From the NCBI RefSeq assembly GCF_004118375.1, contig NZ_SDHX01000002.1:795001-859000 (forward strand): a stretch of DNA of 64,000 bases. Direction: 5' to 3'. Position 1 is the first letter of the stretch; each line of letters opens with the position of its first letter. The DNA is from Oleiharenicola lentus. Its GTDB lineage: Bacteria > Verrucomicrobiota > Verrucomicrobiia > Opitutales > Opitutaceae. The notes under the pieces are model-generated. The model saw only the letters and a list, made by a program, of their open reading frames with translations, had not been told where the DNA came from and did not search any database. Position numbers and translations under genes: made by a program. Of this stretch, positions 10,230 to 17,923 are shown piece by piece.

Positions 10230-11306
10230 TCACTTCCGCGCCACGGGATAGCTCCCCAGCCACTTCACCAGCGGGCACTTCTTGCTGAGCTCCTTGAGGG
10301 CCGCCTGCATCGCCGGGTCGTCGTAGTGGCCGGTGACGTCGAGGAAGAAGATGTAGTCCCACGGCTTCAGCTTGCTCGGACGCGACTCGATGCGCGTGAG
10401 GTTGAGCTTGCGGCGGTTGAAGGGCGCGAGCGCGTGCAGCAGTGCGCCGGGCTCGTGGTGCAGCGACACCAGCAGGCTCGTCTTGTCGTGGCCGCTGCCG
10501 GCCGAGCCCGAGGCCTCGCGGCCGAGGAAGACGAAGCGCGAGGTGTTGGTCTTGAGATCCTGGATGTGCGTGGCGGCAACCGGCACGCCGTAACGCTCGC
10601 CCGCCAGACGCGGGGCGATGGCGGCGGCGCCCTTCTCCTTGGCGGCGATCTGCACGCCGTAGGCCGTGCTGTCCACGTCCACGAGCTGCGCATGCGGCAA
10701 ATGGCGCTGCAGCCAGCGGCGGCACTGGGCGAGAGCCTGGTCCTTGGAATAGACCTTCTTGATCTTCGCCAGCGGCTCGTTCGAGAGGAGCGTGTGCTCA
10801 ATTTCCTGGTGCAGCTCGGCGACGATCTTGAGGGGGGTCTCGACGAAGAGGTCGAGCGAGTCGCGCACGGAGCCCTCGGTGGAATTTTCCACCGGCACGA
10901 CGCCGTAGTCGGCCTCGCCCTTTTCGACGGCGGTGAAGATGTCGGCGATGGTCGCCATCGGCCGGTAGTCCACGCTGGAACCGAACTTGCGGAGGGCGGC
11001 GGCGTGGGTGTTGGTCGCCTCGGGCCCGAGGTAGGCGACGCACATCGGCTTCTCGAGCGAGATGGCGGCCGACATGATCTCGCGGTAGATGGCCTGGAGG
11101 GCGGCGGGCTTGAGCGGGCCGGTGTTGGCGGCGGCCACGCGGCGAAGGACGTCGGCCTCGCGCTCGGCGACGTAGATGCGGGACTTGGCGCCGCGCTTCA
11201 GTTCGCCGATCTTCTGGGCGCACTTCAGGCGCGTGTTGAGGAGCCGCACGACCTTTTGGTCGATGGCGTCGATCTCGGTGCGAATCTGGGCGAGTTCCTT
11301 CTTCAT
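10230..11306 (-). CDS. pheA: Bifunctional chorismate mutase / prephenate dehydratase (P-protein)
   Basis: 358 aa. It converts chorismate to prephenate and then phenylpyruvate, the committed steps to phenylalanine. An AroQ-type mutase domain covers residues 1-85 (IRTEIDAIDQKVVRLLNTR, then KIGELKR and YREIMSAA). The prephenate dehydratase domain spans about 92-270 (VAYLGPEATNTHAAALRKFG, VPVENSTEGSV and the TSRF motif near its end). The C-terminal ACT domain (about 283-350) has PGALLHAL and the Phe-binding ESRPS motif, so feedback inhibition by Phe is expected. It is downstream of the DAHP synthase gene by 93 nt, probably co-transcribed and controlled by the Phe leader upstream. Confidence 0.97.
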   Translation of the reverse strand: MKKELAQIRTEIDAIDQKVVRLLNTRLKCAQKIGELKRGAKSRIYVAEREADVLRRVAAANTGPLKPAALQAIYREIMSAAISLEKPMCVAYLGPEATNTHAAALRKFGSSVDYRPMATIADIFTAVEKGEADYGVVPVENSTEGSVRDSLDLFVETPLKIVAELHQEIEHTLLSNEPLAKIKKVYSKDQALAQCRRWLQRHLPHAQLVDVDSTAYGVQIAAKEKGAAAIAPRLAGERYGVPVAATHIQDLKTNTSRFVFLGREASGSAGSGHDKTSLLVSLHHEPGALLHALAPFNRRKLNLTRIESRPSKLKPWDYIFFLDVTGHYDDPAMQAALKELSKKCPLVKWLGSYPVARK

Positions 11307-11380
11307 GACTGGGCGACGGAGCGAAAAGTAGGGCCGGTCTATGACCGGCAGATGGGAGAGATGGAAAGTTGGCGGAGGGA

Positions 11381-11400
11381 GTCCGGTCGGAGACCGGACC
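11381..11400. repeat. Short palindrome GTCCGGTCGGAGACCGGACC
   Basis: A diverged member of the GGTCTCCG family lying between pheA and aroF. Its last base is the final base of the aroF stop codon (11400-11402, minus strand). It could form a small hairpin within the aroF-pheA transcript. Confidence 0.45.
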
Positions 11401-12449
11401 TACAGGGTGGCGGTGCGTGGGGAGCGGCGGGCAGCATGGAGCGCCTTGGCGTCCTTAATCAACCCCGCAAGCACGGCGGGCGTGACGGCCTGCTTCGGGT
11501 CGTCGCCGAGCCCGCGGGACGGCTCGACATGGGCCTCGATGCAGAGGCCGTCGGCGCCATAGGCCACGGCCGCGAGCGCACAGGCCGGCACATAGTGGGC
11601 CTTGCCGACCGAGTGCGAGGGATCGACGACGACGGGCGCCCAGGTGCGCTCCTTGAGCAGCGGCGTGATGGATTCGTCGGGGTGGTTGCGGTAGCCATCG
11701 AGGCCGGGCTGCGTGCCGCGCGGGCAAAGGATGACGTTGGGGTTGCCGAAATTGACGATGTATTCGGCGGCGGAGATGAACTCGTTGAGCGTGCCGGTGT
11801 GCATGCCGCGCTTCAGGAGGACGGCGACGGGTTTGCCCGCGATGGCGGCGCCGACCTGGCGGAGGAGCGAATAGTTGAGGGCGTTGCGGGCGCCGATCTG
11901 CAGCACCTGCACGCCGGCGGCGAGGGCGAGCTTCAACTGCTCCTCGTCCATCACCTCGGTGTCCACCGGCAGGCCGGTGCGGCGCGAGCCCTCCATGAGG
12001 ATGTCGAGCGACTTGTTGTCACCCTGGAAGGCGTAGGGGTTGGTGCGGGGCTTCCACACGCCACCGCGGATGGCGTGCGCACCGGCCTCCTTCACGGCCG
12101 CGGCAGTCTCGTAGAAGAGGTTGGGGTTCTTCGGGTCGATCGTGCAGTGACCCGCCATGATGAGCAGATCCTGGCCGAGCGTGACGCCTCCGACCTTCAC
12201 CCGGTGCCGCGCCAGGTCGGACTTGATGTCCATCAGCTTGTGCGGCGACTGGATCGTGTCCACTCGGTCCACGAACTCGAGGCCCTCAAGCCGGTTGATC
12301 ATCAGCTCGTGCCGCTCGTCGCCGACGATGGCGTAGATGGTGCGCACATCGCCGACGATGGGCTGGATGCGGCAGCCGAACTCACCGACGATGGCGCGGA
12401 GCTGATCGACTTCGGGTTCAGTGAGGCGGTTGTTCTTCGGGAGGATCAT
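11400..12449 (-). CDS. aroF: 3-deoxy-7-phosphoheptulonate synthase, type I-beta
   Basis: 349 aa. It condenses PEP and erythrose-4-phosphate in the first step of the shikimate pathway. An N-terminal ferredoxin-like domain (about 1-70) precedes the TIM barrel, as in the Thermotoga-type enzyme. Conserved elements are IRGGVWKPRTNPYAFQG, IGARNALNYSLL, LLKRG, VVVDPSHSVGK (metal His), IEAHVEP (metal Glu) and LGDDPKQ (metal Asp). Two deviations from the canonical family are visible: AGHCTID replaces AGPCSVE (the metal Cys is kept), and LCPRG replaces LCERG. It is the first gene of the aroF-pheA operon, behind a Phe-rich leader and terminator. A type I-alpha enzyme is encoded at 21364. Confidence 0.93.
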   Translation of the reverse strand: MILPKNNRLTEPEVDQLRAIVGEFGCRIQPIVGDVRTIYAIVGDERHELMINRLEGLEFVDRVDTIQSPHKLMDIKSDLARHRVKVGGVTLGQDLLIMAGHCTIDPKNPNLFYETAAAVKEAGAHAIRGGVWKPRTNPYAFQGDNKSLDILMEGSRRTGLPVDTEVMDEEQLKLALAAGVQVLQIGARNALNYSLLRQVGAAIAGKPVAVLLKRGMHTGTLNEFISAAEYIVNFGNPNVILCPRGTQPGLDGYRNHPDESITPLLKERTWAPVVVDPSHSVGKAHYVPACALAAVAYGADGLCIEAHVEPSRGLGDDPKQAVTPAVLAGLIKDAKALHAARRSPRTATL

Positions 12450-12498
12450 GGCGGGGGATGAGGCTGGATAGCGAAGGTTGCGGGAGGGGTGGAGCGGA

Positions 12499-12526
12499 AA
12501 ATAAAAAAGCCGCCCGGGCGGGCGGC
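12499..12526 (-). terminator. Intrinsic terminator of the aroF-pheA attenuator
   Basis: On the minus strand GCCGCCC (12526-12520), a 4-nt loop and GGGCGGC (12515-12509) are followed by TTTTTTATTTT (12508-12498). The all-GC 7-bp stem and U-run make a strong Rho-independent terminator. It lies between the leader-peptide stop (12555) and the aroF start (12449). Its 5' arm GCCGCC (12526-12521) can instead pair with GGCGGC (12581-12576) inside the leader ORF, giving an alternative antiterminator. Confidence 0.85.
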
Positions 12527-12554
12527 GGTGGGTCGGGAAGGTCTGGGATTGGGT

Positions 12555-12644
12555 TCAGACGTTGCGCCGGGACAAGCCGCCGTGGTTCTGCGGGGTAAAG
12601 TAACCCGCAAACGTAAAGCTAAAGTTGGCGGCGAACCGGTTCAT
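12555..12644 (-). CDS. Phe/Tyr-rich leader peptide of the aroF-pheA operon
   Basis: A 29-codon ORF, ATG at 12642-12644 and TGA at 12555-12557. It begins MNRFAANFSFTFAGYF: five Phe and one Tyr fall within residues 4-16. It precedes a strong intrinsic terminator by about 28 nt, and the first structural gene by 105 nt. Leader codons around Thr-Phe/Tyr form a GGGU-UACUUU-ACCC hairpin. The following His-Gly-Gly codons can pair with the 5' arm of the terminator. This is the classical layout of amino-acid attenuation: stalling at Phe codons would favour the antiterminator. No strong Shine-Dalgarno sequence is visible in front of the ATG. The function is inferred from architecture; the peptide itself needs no activity. 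Confidence 0.78.
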   Translation of the reverse strand: MNRFAANFSFTFAGYFTPQNHGGLSRRNV

Positions 12645-12651
12645 TGGCCAA

Positions 12652-12681
12652 TGACAGAGCCCGGCCGAAGGCTCGCTGTCA
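12652..12681. repeat. Imperfect hairpin upstream of the Phe leader
   Basis: TGACAGAGCC and GGCTCGCTGTCA form an interrupted inverted repeat just 5' of the leader ATG on the minus strand. It could be the 3' end signal of the upstream FAD oxidoreductase gene, an operator, or another dispersed repeat; the sequence alone does not decide. Confidence 0.45.
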
Positions 12682-12712
12682 ATGCTGGAGGGCACGTCTC
12701 CCGATGTGCCGC

Positions 12713-12732
12713 GGCCCAGCTGGAGCTGGGCC
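12713..12732. repeat. CAGCTGGAGCTG-family palindrome, copy 1
   Basis: GGCCCAGCTGGAGCTGGGCC, a near-perfect 20-bp palindrome immediately downstream of the FAD oxidoreductase stop codon. Relatives are at 16093-16112 and 16140-16159. The position suggests a role at transcript 3' ends. Confidence 0.6.
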
Positions 12733-12752
12733 CTCCCAAAGGGATTCGCCCT

Positions 12753-13901
12753 CTAAAATTCACGCCCCGCCCGCCGCGCATGCTCGCGGGCTTTCGCCAG
12801 CGCTCCGGCCCAGGCCGAAGTCTGCCCGCAGGCCAGCCGCGCTGCCGCGCGAGCGCCGAGCACACCGACGATGTTGCCCGTGCCGTTGTAGCCGCCCACG
12901 GCCCAGATCTTCGGGCGGACTTCTTCCAGGATCGGCAAACCGTCGGGCGTATAGCCGACCGAGGCGGCCCACCGATGCGTGATCGGGGCGCGGACTTTGA
13001 GGTGTTGGCGGAGAAACTTCTCCTGCAAGGCCTGGATGCGCTCGGTGGGAAAATCGTCCGCCGTCCATTCCTCGCCCAGCGCGTGATCGCGGAACCCGCC
13101 CAACGCGATGCTCCGGTCGGGCAGCTGCTGCCAGTATTCATAACCCTGCCGGTAGTAAACCGGCCGCGGAAAGTCCGCCTCCGGCGCCGGGGCGGTCGCG
13201 AGCATCTGCAGGCGTGCCGTGCGCACCCGGCCGGCCAGTTCGGGCAGCACCTGTTCCAACCGGCCGTCCACCGCCACGATCACCGAATCGCAATAGACCG
13301 TGCCCTTGTCGGTCACGACGGAGCCCGGCACGATTTTCCGCACGGCAGAATCCTCGTAAAGCCGCACCTCGCGCTGGCGCAGGCGCTGCGCCACGGCGCG
13401 CACCCGGTGCAGCGGTTGGATGACGCCATCCGTGGGGAGCAGCAGCCCCTCGCCCTCGGGTCCGGCGTAGGGCTCGGCGGCGAAACCGCAGTAGCGCAGC
13501 GCCGCGAGGTGCTTGGCGCAGTCGGCCTTTTCGTCCGCATCCGCGGCGATGCGCAGAGAACCGGTCACGCGCACGATGGCGGGCATGTCTTCGGCCTGCC
13601 GTTCGATTTCCCCGGCCGTCAGGCGGTAGAGGGTGCGCGCGGCCTCCTCGCCAAACTGCGCCACCGTCTCGTTGAAAAACTTCGCCAGCCCCGCGAGCAC
13701 GAAGCCGCCGTTGCGTCCCGCCGCGCCCGCGCCCACCGAAAACGCATCGAGCCCGACCACCGCCACGTCCTGGGACACCAGCTCCTCCACCGCCGCCAGA
13801 CCCGAGGCCCCCAGGCCAATCACGCAGACATCGGCGCGCTGCGGGCCGGTGAGCTTCGGCAAGGGGCGCCAGTCGCGGTCATCCCAGATCGGCGTGTTCA
13901 T
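12753..13901 (-). CDS. FAD-dependent oxidoreductase (DAO family)
   Basis: 382 aa from the ATG at 13901. The reading frame is open further upstream, but that part overlaps a dispersed repeat at 13973-14010, so the internal Met is preferred. The N-terminal ADP-binding motif is CVIGLGASGLAAVEEL, followed by GAAGRNGGFVLAG, a signature of D-amino-acid-oxidase-like flavoproteins such as the gamma-glutamylputrescine oxidoreductases. C-terminal motifs RWAASVGYTPDGLPIL and VGGYNGTGNIVG fit the FAD-binding closure of the family. It likely oxidises an amine or amino acid; the substrate is unknown. It is convergent to nothing and monocistronic by appearance, lying upstream of the aroF leader on the same strand. 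Confidence 0.85.
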   Translation of the reverse strand: MNTPIWDDRDWRPLPKLTGPQRADVCVIGLGASGLAAVEELVSQDVAVVGLDAFSVGAGAAGRNGGFVLAGLAKFFNETVAQFGEEAARTLYRLTAGEIERQAEDMPAIVRVTGSLRIAADADEKADCAKHLAALRYCGFAAEPYAGPEGEGLLLPTDGVIQPLHRVRAVAQRLRQREVRLYEDSAVRKIVPGSVVTDKGTVYCDSVIVAVDGRLEQVLPELAGRVRTARLQMLATAPAPEADFPRPVYYRQGYEYWQQLPDRSIALGGFRDHALGEEWTADDFPTERIQALQEKFLRQHLKVRAPITHRWAASVGYTPDGLPILEEVRPKIWAVGGYNGTGNIVGVLGARAAARLACGQTSAWAGALAKAREHARRAGREF

Positions 13902-13972
13902 GCGGGCGAGTGTGCGCAGCCCGACGATGCCCGCCAGCGGATTGTTCCGCCGCGTGGGCGGCCGGCTCGCCC

Positions 13973-14010
13973 GTTCGACAAGTTCAGGGCCTCGAGCCTG
14001 TCGAGAGGCT
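13973..14010. repeat. Interspersed repeat, GTTCGACAAGTTCAGG...GAGCCTGTCGAG family, copy 2
   Basis: GTTCGACAAGTTCAGGGCC is followed at once by TCGAGCCTGTCGAGAGG, the same paired arms as at 8316-8370 but with a shorter spacer. It lies between the DUF481 gene and the FAD oxidoreductase. Confidence 0.6.
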
Positions 14011-14066
14011 GGCGACTCTCCGTTGGCCTGCGTGGCGTGAGCCAGCTCACCGCCCACATTCCAGCC

Positions 14067-15041
14067 TCACCAGATGTAACCGAGCGAGGTCGTCAGGCGC
14101 TGGTCGGCGCGGAGGTTGGCATCAATGACCGAACGGTCATAGTCGTATTCAAAGCGCAGGTTGAGCGACATCTTGTCGGTAACCTTGCTCTGCAGCCCGC
14201 TGTTGAACTTAACGCGGTAGCTGCCCTCGGCGGGCGCGTTCGCCACCGTGCTGCGCACGCCGAGCGCCCCTTTGTCGGAGATCATCAAACTCGACTCCTG
14301 GGTGAGCTTGACCCGGCTGTTGAGTTCGTAGGCGTAATCCTGGAAGAAAGAGCCCAGCAGCGCCGTTTCGGGTTTGGCCTCCTCCCGGTCGAGATACTGC
14401 AACACCGCGCCCAGGCCGACGTTGGCCTTGTGCCGCTTGCCGTCCACCACCCGGTAACCGCCGCCCACCTGTTGCTCCAGGCTGAGGTCGATCTTGCGCA
14501 CGCCGTCCTCGGCATAAGTGGTCAGTGCCTGGGCGAAGAGCCGCTTGTTGATGTCATAGCGCCAGCGAAAATCGGCCTCGCGGCGGTCGGTCACCGTCTT
14601 GCTGTCGGCCTCGGTCTCCAGCAGCTTGGCCGTGCCACGGAACGTGTTCTTGCCCTCCTTGCCGTCGATCTGGAAGCGGGCCGACAAGTCCTGCTTCTCC
14701 TTGGCGCCGGACTGCTGGGAGAACCCCACCTCGACCTGCCGCTTCCACTTGGGCACGGTCGGTTTCACGGCGGTCGAAGCCTCGGTCTTGGCCACGGGTT
14801 TGTCCGCCACGCCTTCCGGCTTCGTGGCGGGATCAGCCTTCAACGCCGAACGCGGCACTTTCAGCCGGCCGAGCTGCGGATGCTGCACCTCGATAAACAC
14901 ACTGTCCTCGCTGATCACCGTGCCGGTCAGCCGGTCGCCGTTGGCCAGCGTCCAAACCTCGGCCCGCCCGGCGATTGCTGCCGTCAGAAGGAGGATCAGG
15001 GAGGCGATTCGGGCGAAGGGAAAAGCGGTCATGGATTTCAT
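14067..15041 (-). CDS. DUF481-type outer-membrane beta-barrel protein
   Basis: 324 aa from the ATG at 15041 (MKSMTAFPFARIASLILLL). The signal peptide ends near AIAGRA. The mature N-terminus (VWTLANGDRLTGTVISEDSVFIEVQHPQLG, split here as WTLANGDRLTGTV and FIEVQHPQLG) is an SH3-like segment often found before DUF481. A charged Lys/Ala linker follows, then about 220 residues of alternating amphipathic beta strands ending in LTTSLGYIW, whose terminal aromatic residue is typical of outer-membrane barrels. The role is unknown, perhaps a salt-inducible porin-like protein. The start 5' region overlaps no other gene, and a methyltransferase is transcribed divergently. Confidence 0.82.
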   Translation of the reverse strand: MKSMTAFPFARIASLILLLTAAIAGRAEVWTLANGDRLTGTVISEDSVFIEVQHPQLGRLKVPRSALKADPATKPEGVADKPVAKTEASTAVKPTVPKWKRQVEVGFSQQSGAKEKQDLSARFQIDGKEGKNTFRGTAKLLETEADSKTVTDRREADFRWRYDINKRLFAQALTTYAEDGVRKIDLSLEQQVGGGYRVVDGKRHKANVGLGAVLQYLDREEAKPETALLGSFFQDYAYELNSRVKLTQESSLMISDKGALGVRSTVANAPAEGSYRVKFNSGLQSKVTDKMSLNLRFEYDYDRSVIDANLRADQRLTTSLGYIW

Positions 15042-15163
15042 CCTAGCAAAAGTTGGTGCGGCCGGGAACCCCGGATTTCGGCGAATTTGACTCACAACCG
15101 ACGATTTCGTTCCGGCGATTGACGCAGAACGTGCCGGCCGCCTTGATGCGGGCGCTCCGTCGC

Positions 15164-16024
15164 ATGAAACCCCTCTACGATTTTTCGCAACTCGCCGTGG
15201 ACCGCACCCTCGCCCCGCGCGACGGCATGCTGGCCAAGGACGCCGACGCCGTGCTGACCGAGCAGTATTTCGACCTCGGGCGCCGGGCACTGGAGCTGAT
15301 CCACTTCTCCGCCGAACTCTGCGACAAGCCCCATTACCCCAACATCCTCGACCTGCCCTGCGGCCACGGGCGCGTGCTGCGCTGGCTGCGGGCGCACTAC
15401 CATTACGCCAACATCACCGCCTGCGATCTCGAGCGCGACGGCGTGGATTTCTGCGCGCAACAGTTCGGCGCCAAGCCGGTTTACTCCGAGGTGGATCTGC
15501 ACCGCCTGCCTTTCCAGAACCAGTTCGACCTGATCTGGGTCGGCTCGCTCGTCACCCACCTGCGTCACGACCGCTGGCTGGCCACGCTGGACTGCCTCGT
15601 GAAGTGGACCAAGGAGTGCGGCGTCATCGTCTTCACCACCCAGGGCCGCACCGTCTCCAGCCTGCTGGCCCGCGGCCGGCGCAACGTCGCCGAAAACATC
15701 GACAAGCCCGCCCTGCTCGAGGAGTTCGCCCGCACCGGCTTTGCCTACCAGCGCTACTTCGAGAGCAACGCCGAGGAGGACTACGGCCTCGCCCTCTCCT
15801 CGCCCGAGTGGGTCATGCGCACCCTGCAACGCTACCCCGATGTCATCATGCGCGCCTACCTCGAGGAAGCCTGGGGCATGCAGGACGTCGTCATGCTCTA
15901 CAAGAAGGCCGGCCACTACGAACCGATCCTCGGCGTGCCGGAGATGAATGCGCAGGCCGAGCCCGGGCCAGCCAAGCCCGCCGCCAAATCCGGCGGCCTG
16001 CTCGGCAAGCTGTTCGGCAAGTAA
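15164..16024 (+). CDS. Class I SAM-dependent methyltransferase
   Basis: 286 aa with the ATG at 15164; a start at 15146 (six codons earlier) is also possible. Motif I is NILDLPCGHGRVLRWL and the acidic motif II residue is in ITACDLERD. Motif IV-like FDLIWVGSLVTHL follows. The C-terminus is Ala/Pro-rich and ends SGGLLGKLFGK. The substrate cannot be read from the sequence. It is divergent from the DUF481 gene and convergent with the SpoU methyltransferase, separated from it by palindromic repeats. Confidence 0.8.
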   Translation: MKPLYDFSQLAVDRTLAPRDGMLAKDADAVLTEQYFDLGRRALELIHFSAELCDKPHYPNILDLPCGHGRVLRWLRAHYHYANITACDLERDGVDFCAQQFGAKPVYSEVDLHRLPFQNQFDLIWVGSLVTHLRHDRWLATLDCLVKWTKECGVIVFTTQGRTVSSLLARGRRNVAENIDKPALLEEFARTGFAYQRYFESNAEEDYGLALSSPEWVMRTLQRYPDVIMRAYLEEAWGMQDVVMLYKKAGHYEPILGVPEMNAQAEPGPAKPAAKSGGLLGKLFGK

Positions 16025-16065
16025 CAGGCTCGGGGTGGAACCTGCGCTCCCCGCAGGCTTGGGAA

Positions 16066-16159
16066 GGCCGGTCTCCGCACCGGCCGGTGGAGGGCCCAGC
16101 TCCAGCTGGGCCGCGAACATCAAACAGGTCGCGAGGAACGGCTCAGCTGGAGCTGAGCC
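16066..16159. repeat. Cluster of three palindromes between convergent genes
   Basis: GGCCGGTCTCCGCACCGGCC (16066-16085), GGCCCAGCTCCAGCTGGGCC (16093-16112) and GGCTCAGCTGGAGCTGAGCC (16140-16159). The first matches the family at 10151-10204 and the other two match the one at 12713-12732. Two repeat families are therefore physically combined here, between the stop codons of two convergent methyltransferase genes. Confidence 0.7.
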
Positions 16160-16171
16160 CAAGAAACCACC

Positions 16172-16936
16172 TCACCGCTTCCCCACAAACTCCCAGCACA
16201 ACACCGCCGCCGCCGCCGACACATTCAGCGACTCGACCGTGTCGGCTCCGGGGATCTTCAGCAACCGGTCACACTGCGCGGCCAAGGCGGGGGCGATGCC
16301 CTTTTCCTCGTTGCCGAGGATGATCGCCGGCGGACGCGGCAGCCCGCGCTCCTTCACCTGCGCGGGCGAGAGCTGGTTGCCGCTCAGGCTCGTGCCGAGC
16401 AGGAAATGCGTGCGCTTCAGCTCCGCGCAGAACTCCGGCAGCGCCGGCACGCGGTAGAACTCTACAAACTCCATGCCGCCCTCCGCCACGCGATGGGCCG
16501 CCTCGCCGGGCAACGCCTGCTGCGGATGGTCGGCCACGATGACCGCCTTCACCCCGAAGAACGCCGCCGTGCGCACGATGGCGCCGACGTTGTTGGCGTT
16601 GCTCACGCGGTCGAGCAGCAGCAGCGGGGCCCGATCCTTCGCCCAGCCGGCCAGCACCTCGCGCGTGACCTTCTTGAGCGGACGCTCTCCGATCACCGCC
16701 ACGATGCCGCCGTGGTGGACGGTGCCGGCGATCTTCTCCAACTCCGCCGGCTCGACTTGGCGGTAAACTTTCCGGTTCTGCGCCAGCAGCCGGCACATCT
16801 CACCCGCGCGCTTCCCGGTGGGGGCGTCAAAAAACAGCCGCCGCACCTCCGTCGGATGGCGCGCGAACAACGTCGAGACCGCCTGCCAGCCGCAGATGTT
16901 GATTTCTTTTTGCTTGGGAGCGATGGGAGCTTTCAT
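16172..16936 (-). CDS. TrmH/SpoU-family RNA 2'-O-ribose methyltransferase
   Basis: 254 aa. SPOUT-class enzyme that methylates a ribose 2'-OH in tRNA or rRNA. An N-terminal substrate-binding domain (about 1-90, with GWQAVSTLFARHP) is followed by the knotted catalytic domain. Motif 1 is NANNVGAIVRTAAFFG, motif 2 is PAIILGNEEKGI and motif 3 is VESLNVSAAAAVL. All three are intact, so activity is expected. The target (for example G2251 of 23S rRNA or a tRNA) cannot be assigned from this sequence alone. It appears monocistronic. Confidence 0.92.
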   Translation of the reverse strand: MKAPIAPKQKEINICGWQAVSTLFARHPTEVRRLFFDAPTGKRAGEMCRLLAQNRKVYRQVEPAELEKIAGTVHHGGIVAVIGERPLKKVTREVLAGWAKDRAPLLLLDRVSNANNVGAIVRTAAFFGVKAVIVADHPQQALPGEAAHRVAEGGMEFVEFYRVPALPEFCAELKRTHFLLGTSLSGNQLSPAQVKERGLPRPPAIILGNEEKGIAPALAAQCDRLLKIPGADTVESLNVSAAAAVLCWEFVGKR

Positions 16937-17142
16937 GAACCGGCCGCAGCGTGGGGTCAGTTCACTGAAGGGTCAACGACAGTGCTTCCCCGGCGCAGCG
17001 CCGGTCCTTTCGGACCTTATCTCGGATAACCGATGGACATCAGGGCGCCTGACCGTATGCAGAGTGCGCCGATGCACACGACCTCCCGACCGAAGAAACG
17101 ACCACACTCCGGCCCCGAAACCGCCCCCTCCTGTCAACGGCC

Positions 17143-17868
17143 ATGAATCTGGAACCAGCCGACGGCCCCGTCGGACACCGCACGGCCAGACGATTGTTGA
17201 TCATGCTCATCTTTGGCGATGCGACCTTCGGCACGCTCCATGTGGTGAACGAACACACCGCCCTGCTGGGCGATCCGCGATTCGACATCGGGCTGGATCG
17301 CGGTTACCCGGAAATCTACCAATACTTGAAATATCTCTGGGCCGGAATGATCCTGACGCTTCATTCCTTCAGACGGGCGGCGTGGCCTTACCTGTCGTGG
17401 GCATCCGTCTTCGCCTATTTTCTGATCGATGACGCCGTGCGCATTCGCGAGCGCTTCGCGGGCCGGGTGACAGCCAATTTCGATTTGATCCCCATCCTGA
17501 ACCTGCGGCTCCAAGACTACGGCGAAATGATCATCGCCGCGACCGCCGCCTTGCTGCTGCTGATCCCGTTGGGGTGGACCTACCACAAGGGACCGACGAC
17601 CTTCCGAAAATTCTCTCAAACACTCTTCGTCATGGTGCTGATGCTCGTTTTCCTCGGGGTCTTGGTGGATGTGGGCCATGTCGCGATCGAACGGCACGTG
17701 GGTGAAGCGATCTTCTTCGTGGTGGGCATGATCGAAGACCTGGGCGAGATGCTCGTGGCAAGCATGATGCTGTGGTATGTGTTTGCGCAGTCGCGCACCC
17801 AATTTGCTTCGCCGCCCGGCCCCAAGCTTTGGCTCAAGCGCCTGTTTTCACGGACCCAGTGGACGTAA
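17143..17868 (+). CDS. Polytopic membrane protein of unknown function
   Basis: 241 aa. I do not recognise a family. Hydrophobic segments at about residues 18-38, 65-82, 85-100, 128-148, 165-185 and 195-215 suggest five or six transmembrane helices. His and acidic residues lie in or near them (TLHVVNEH, DVGHVAIERHVGE, GMIEDLGEM), which could bind a metal or pigment, but this is only suggestive. The base composition is lower in GC than that of its neighbours. It lies between the SpoU methyltransferase (divergent) and the ribonucleotide reductase (convergent). Confidence 0.75.
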   Translation: MNLEPADGPVGHRTARRLLIMLIFGDATFGTLHVVNEHTALLGDPRFDIGLDRGYPEIYQYLKYLWAGMILTLHSFRRAAWPYLSWASVFAYFLIDDAVRIRERFAGRVTANFDLIPILNLRLQDYGEMIIAATAALLLLIPLGWTYHKGPTTFRKFSQTLFVMVLMLVFLGVLVDVGHVAIERHVGEAIFFVVGMIEDLGEMLVASMMLWYVFAQSRTQFASPPGPKLWLKRLFSRTQWT

Positions 17869-17923
17869 GTTCCGCACGCCCCTGATTCCGCGCGGAGCAC
17901 CACGGGCTGGCCCGAAAGAGCCA

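Noticed and set aside
12489-15122. Long plus-strand open frame over the FAD oxidoreductase and DUF481 genes
   Set aside because: Arg/His/Gly-rich shadow without motifs. It spans two well-supported minus-strand genes and a dispersed repeat.
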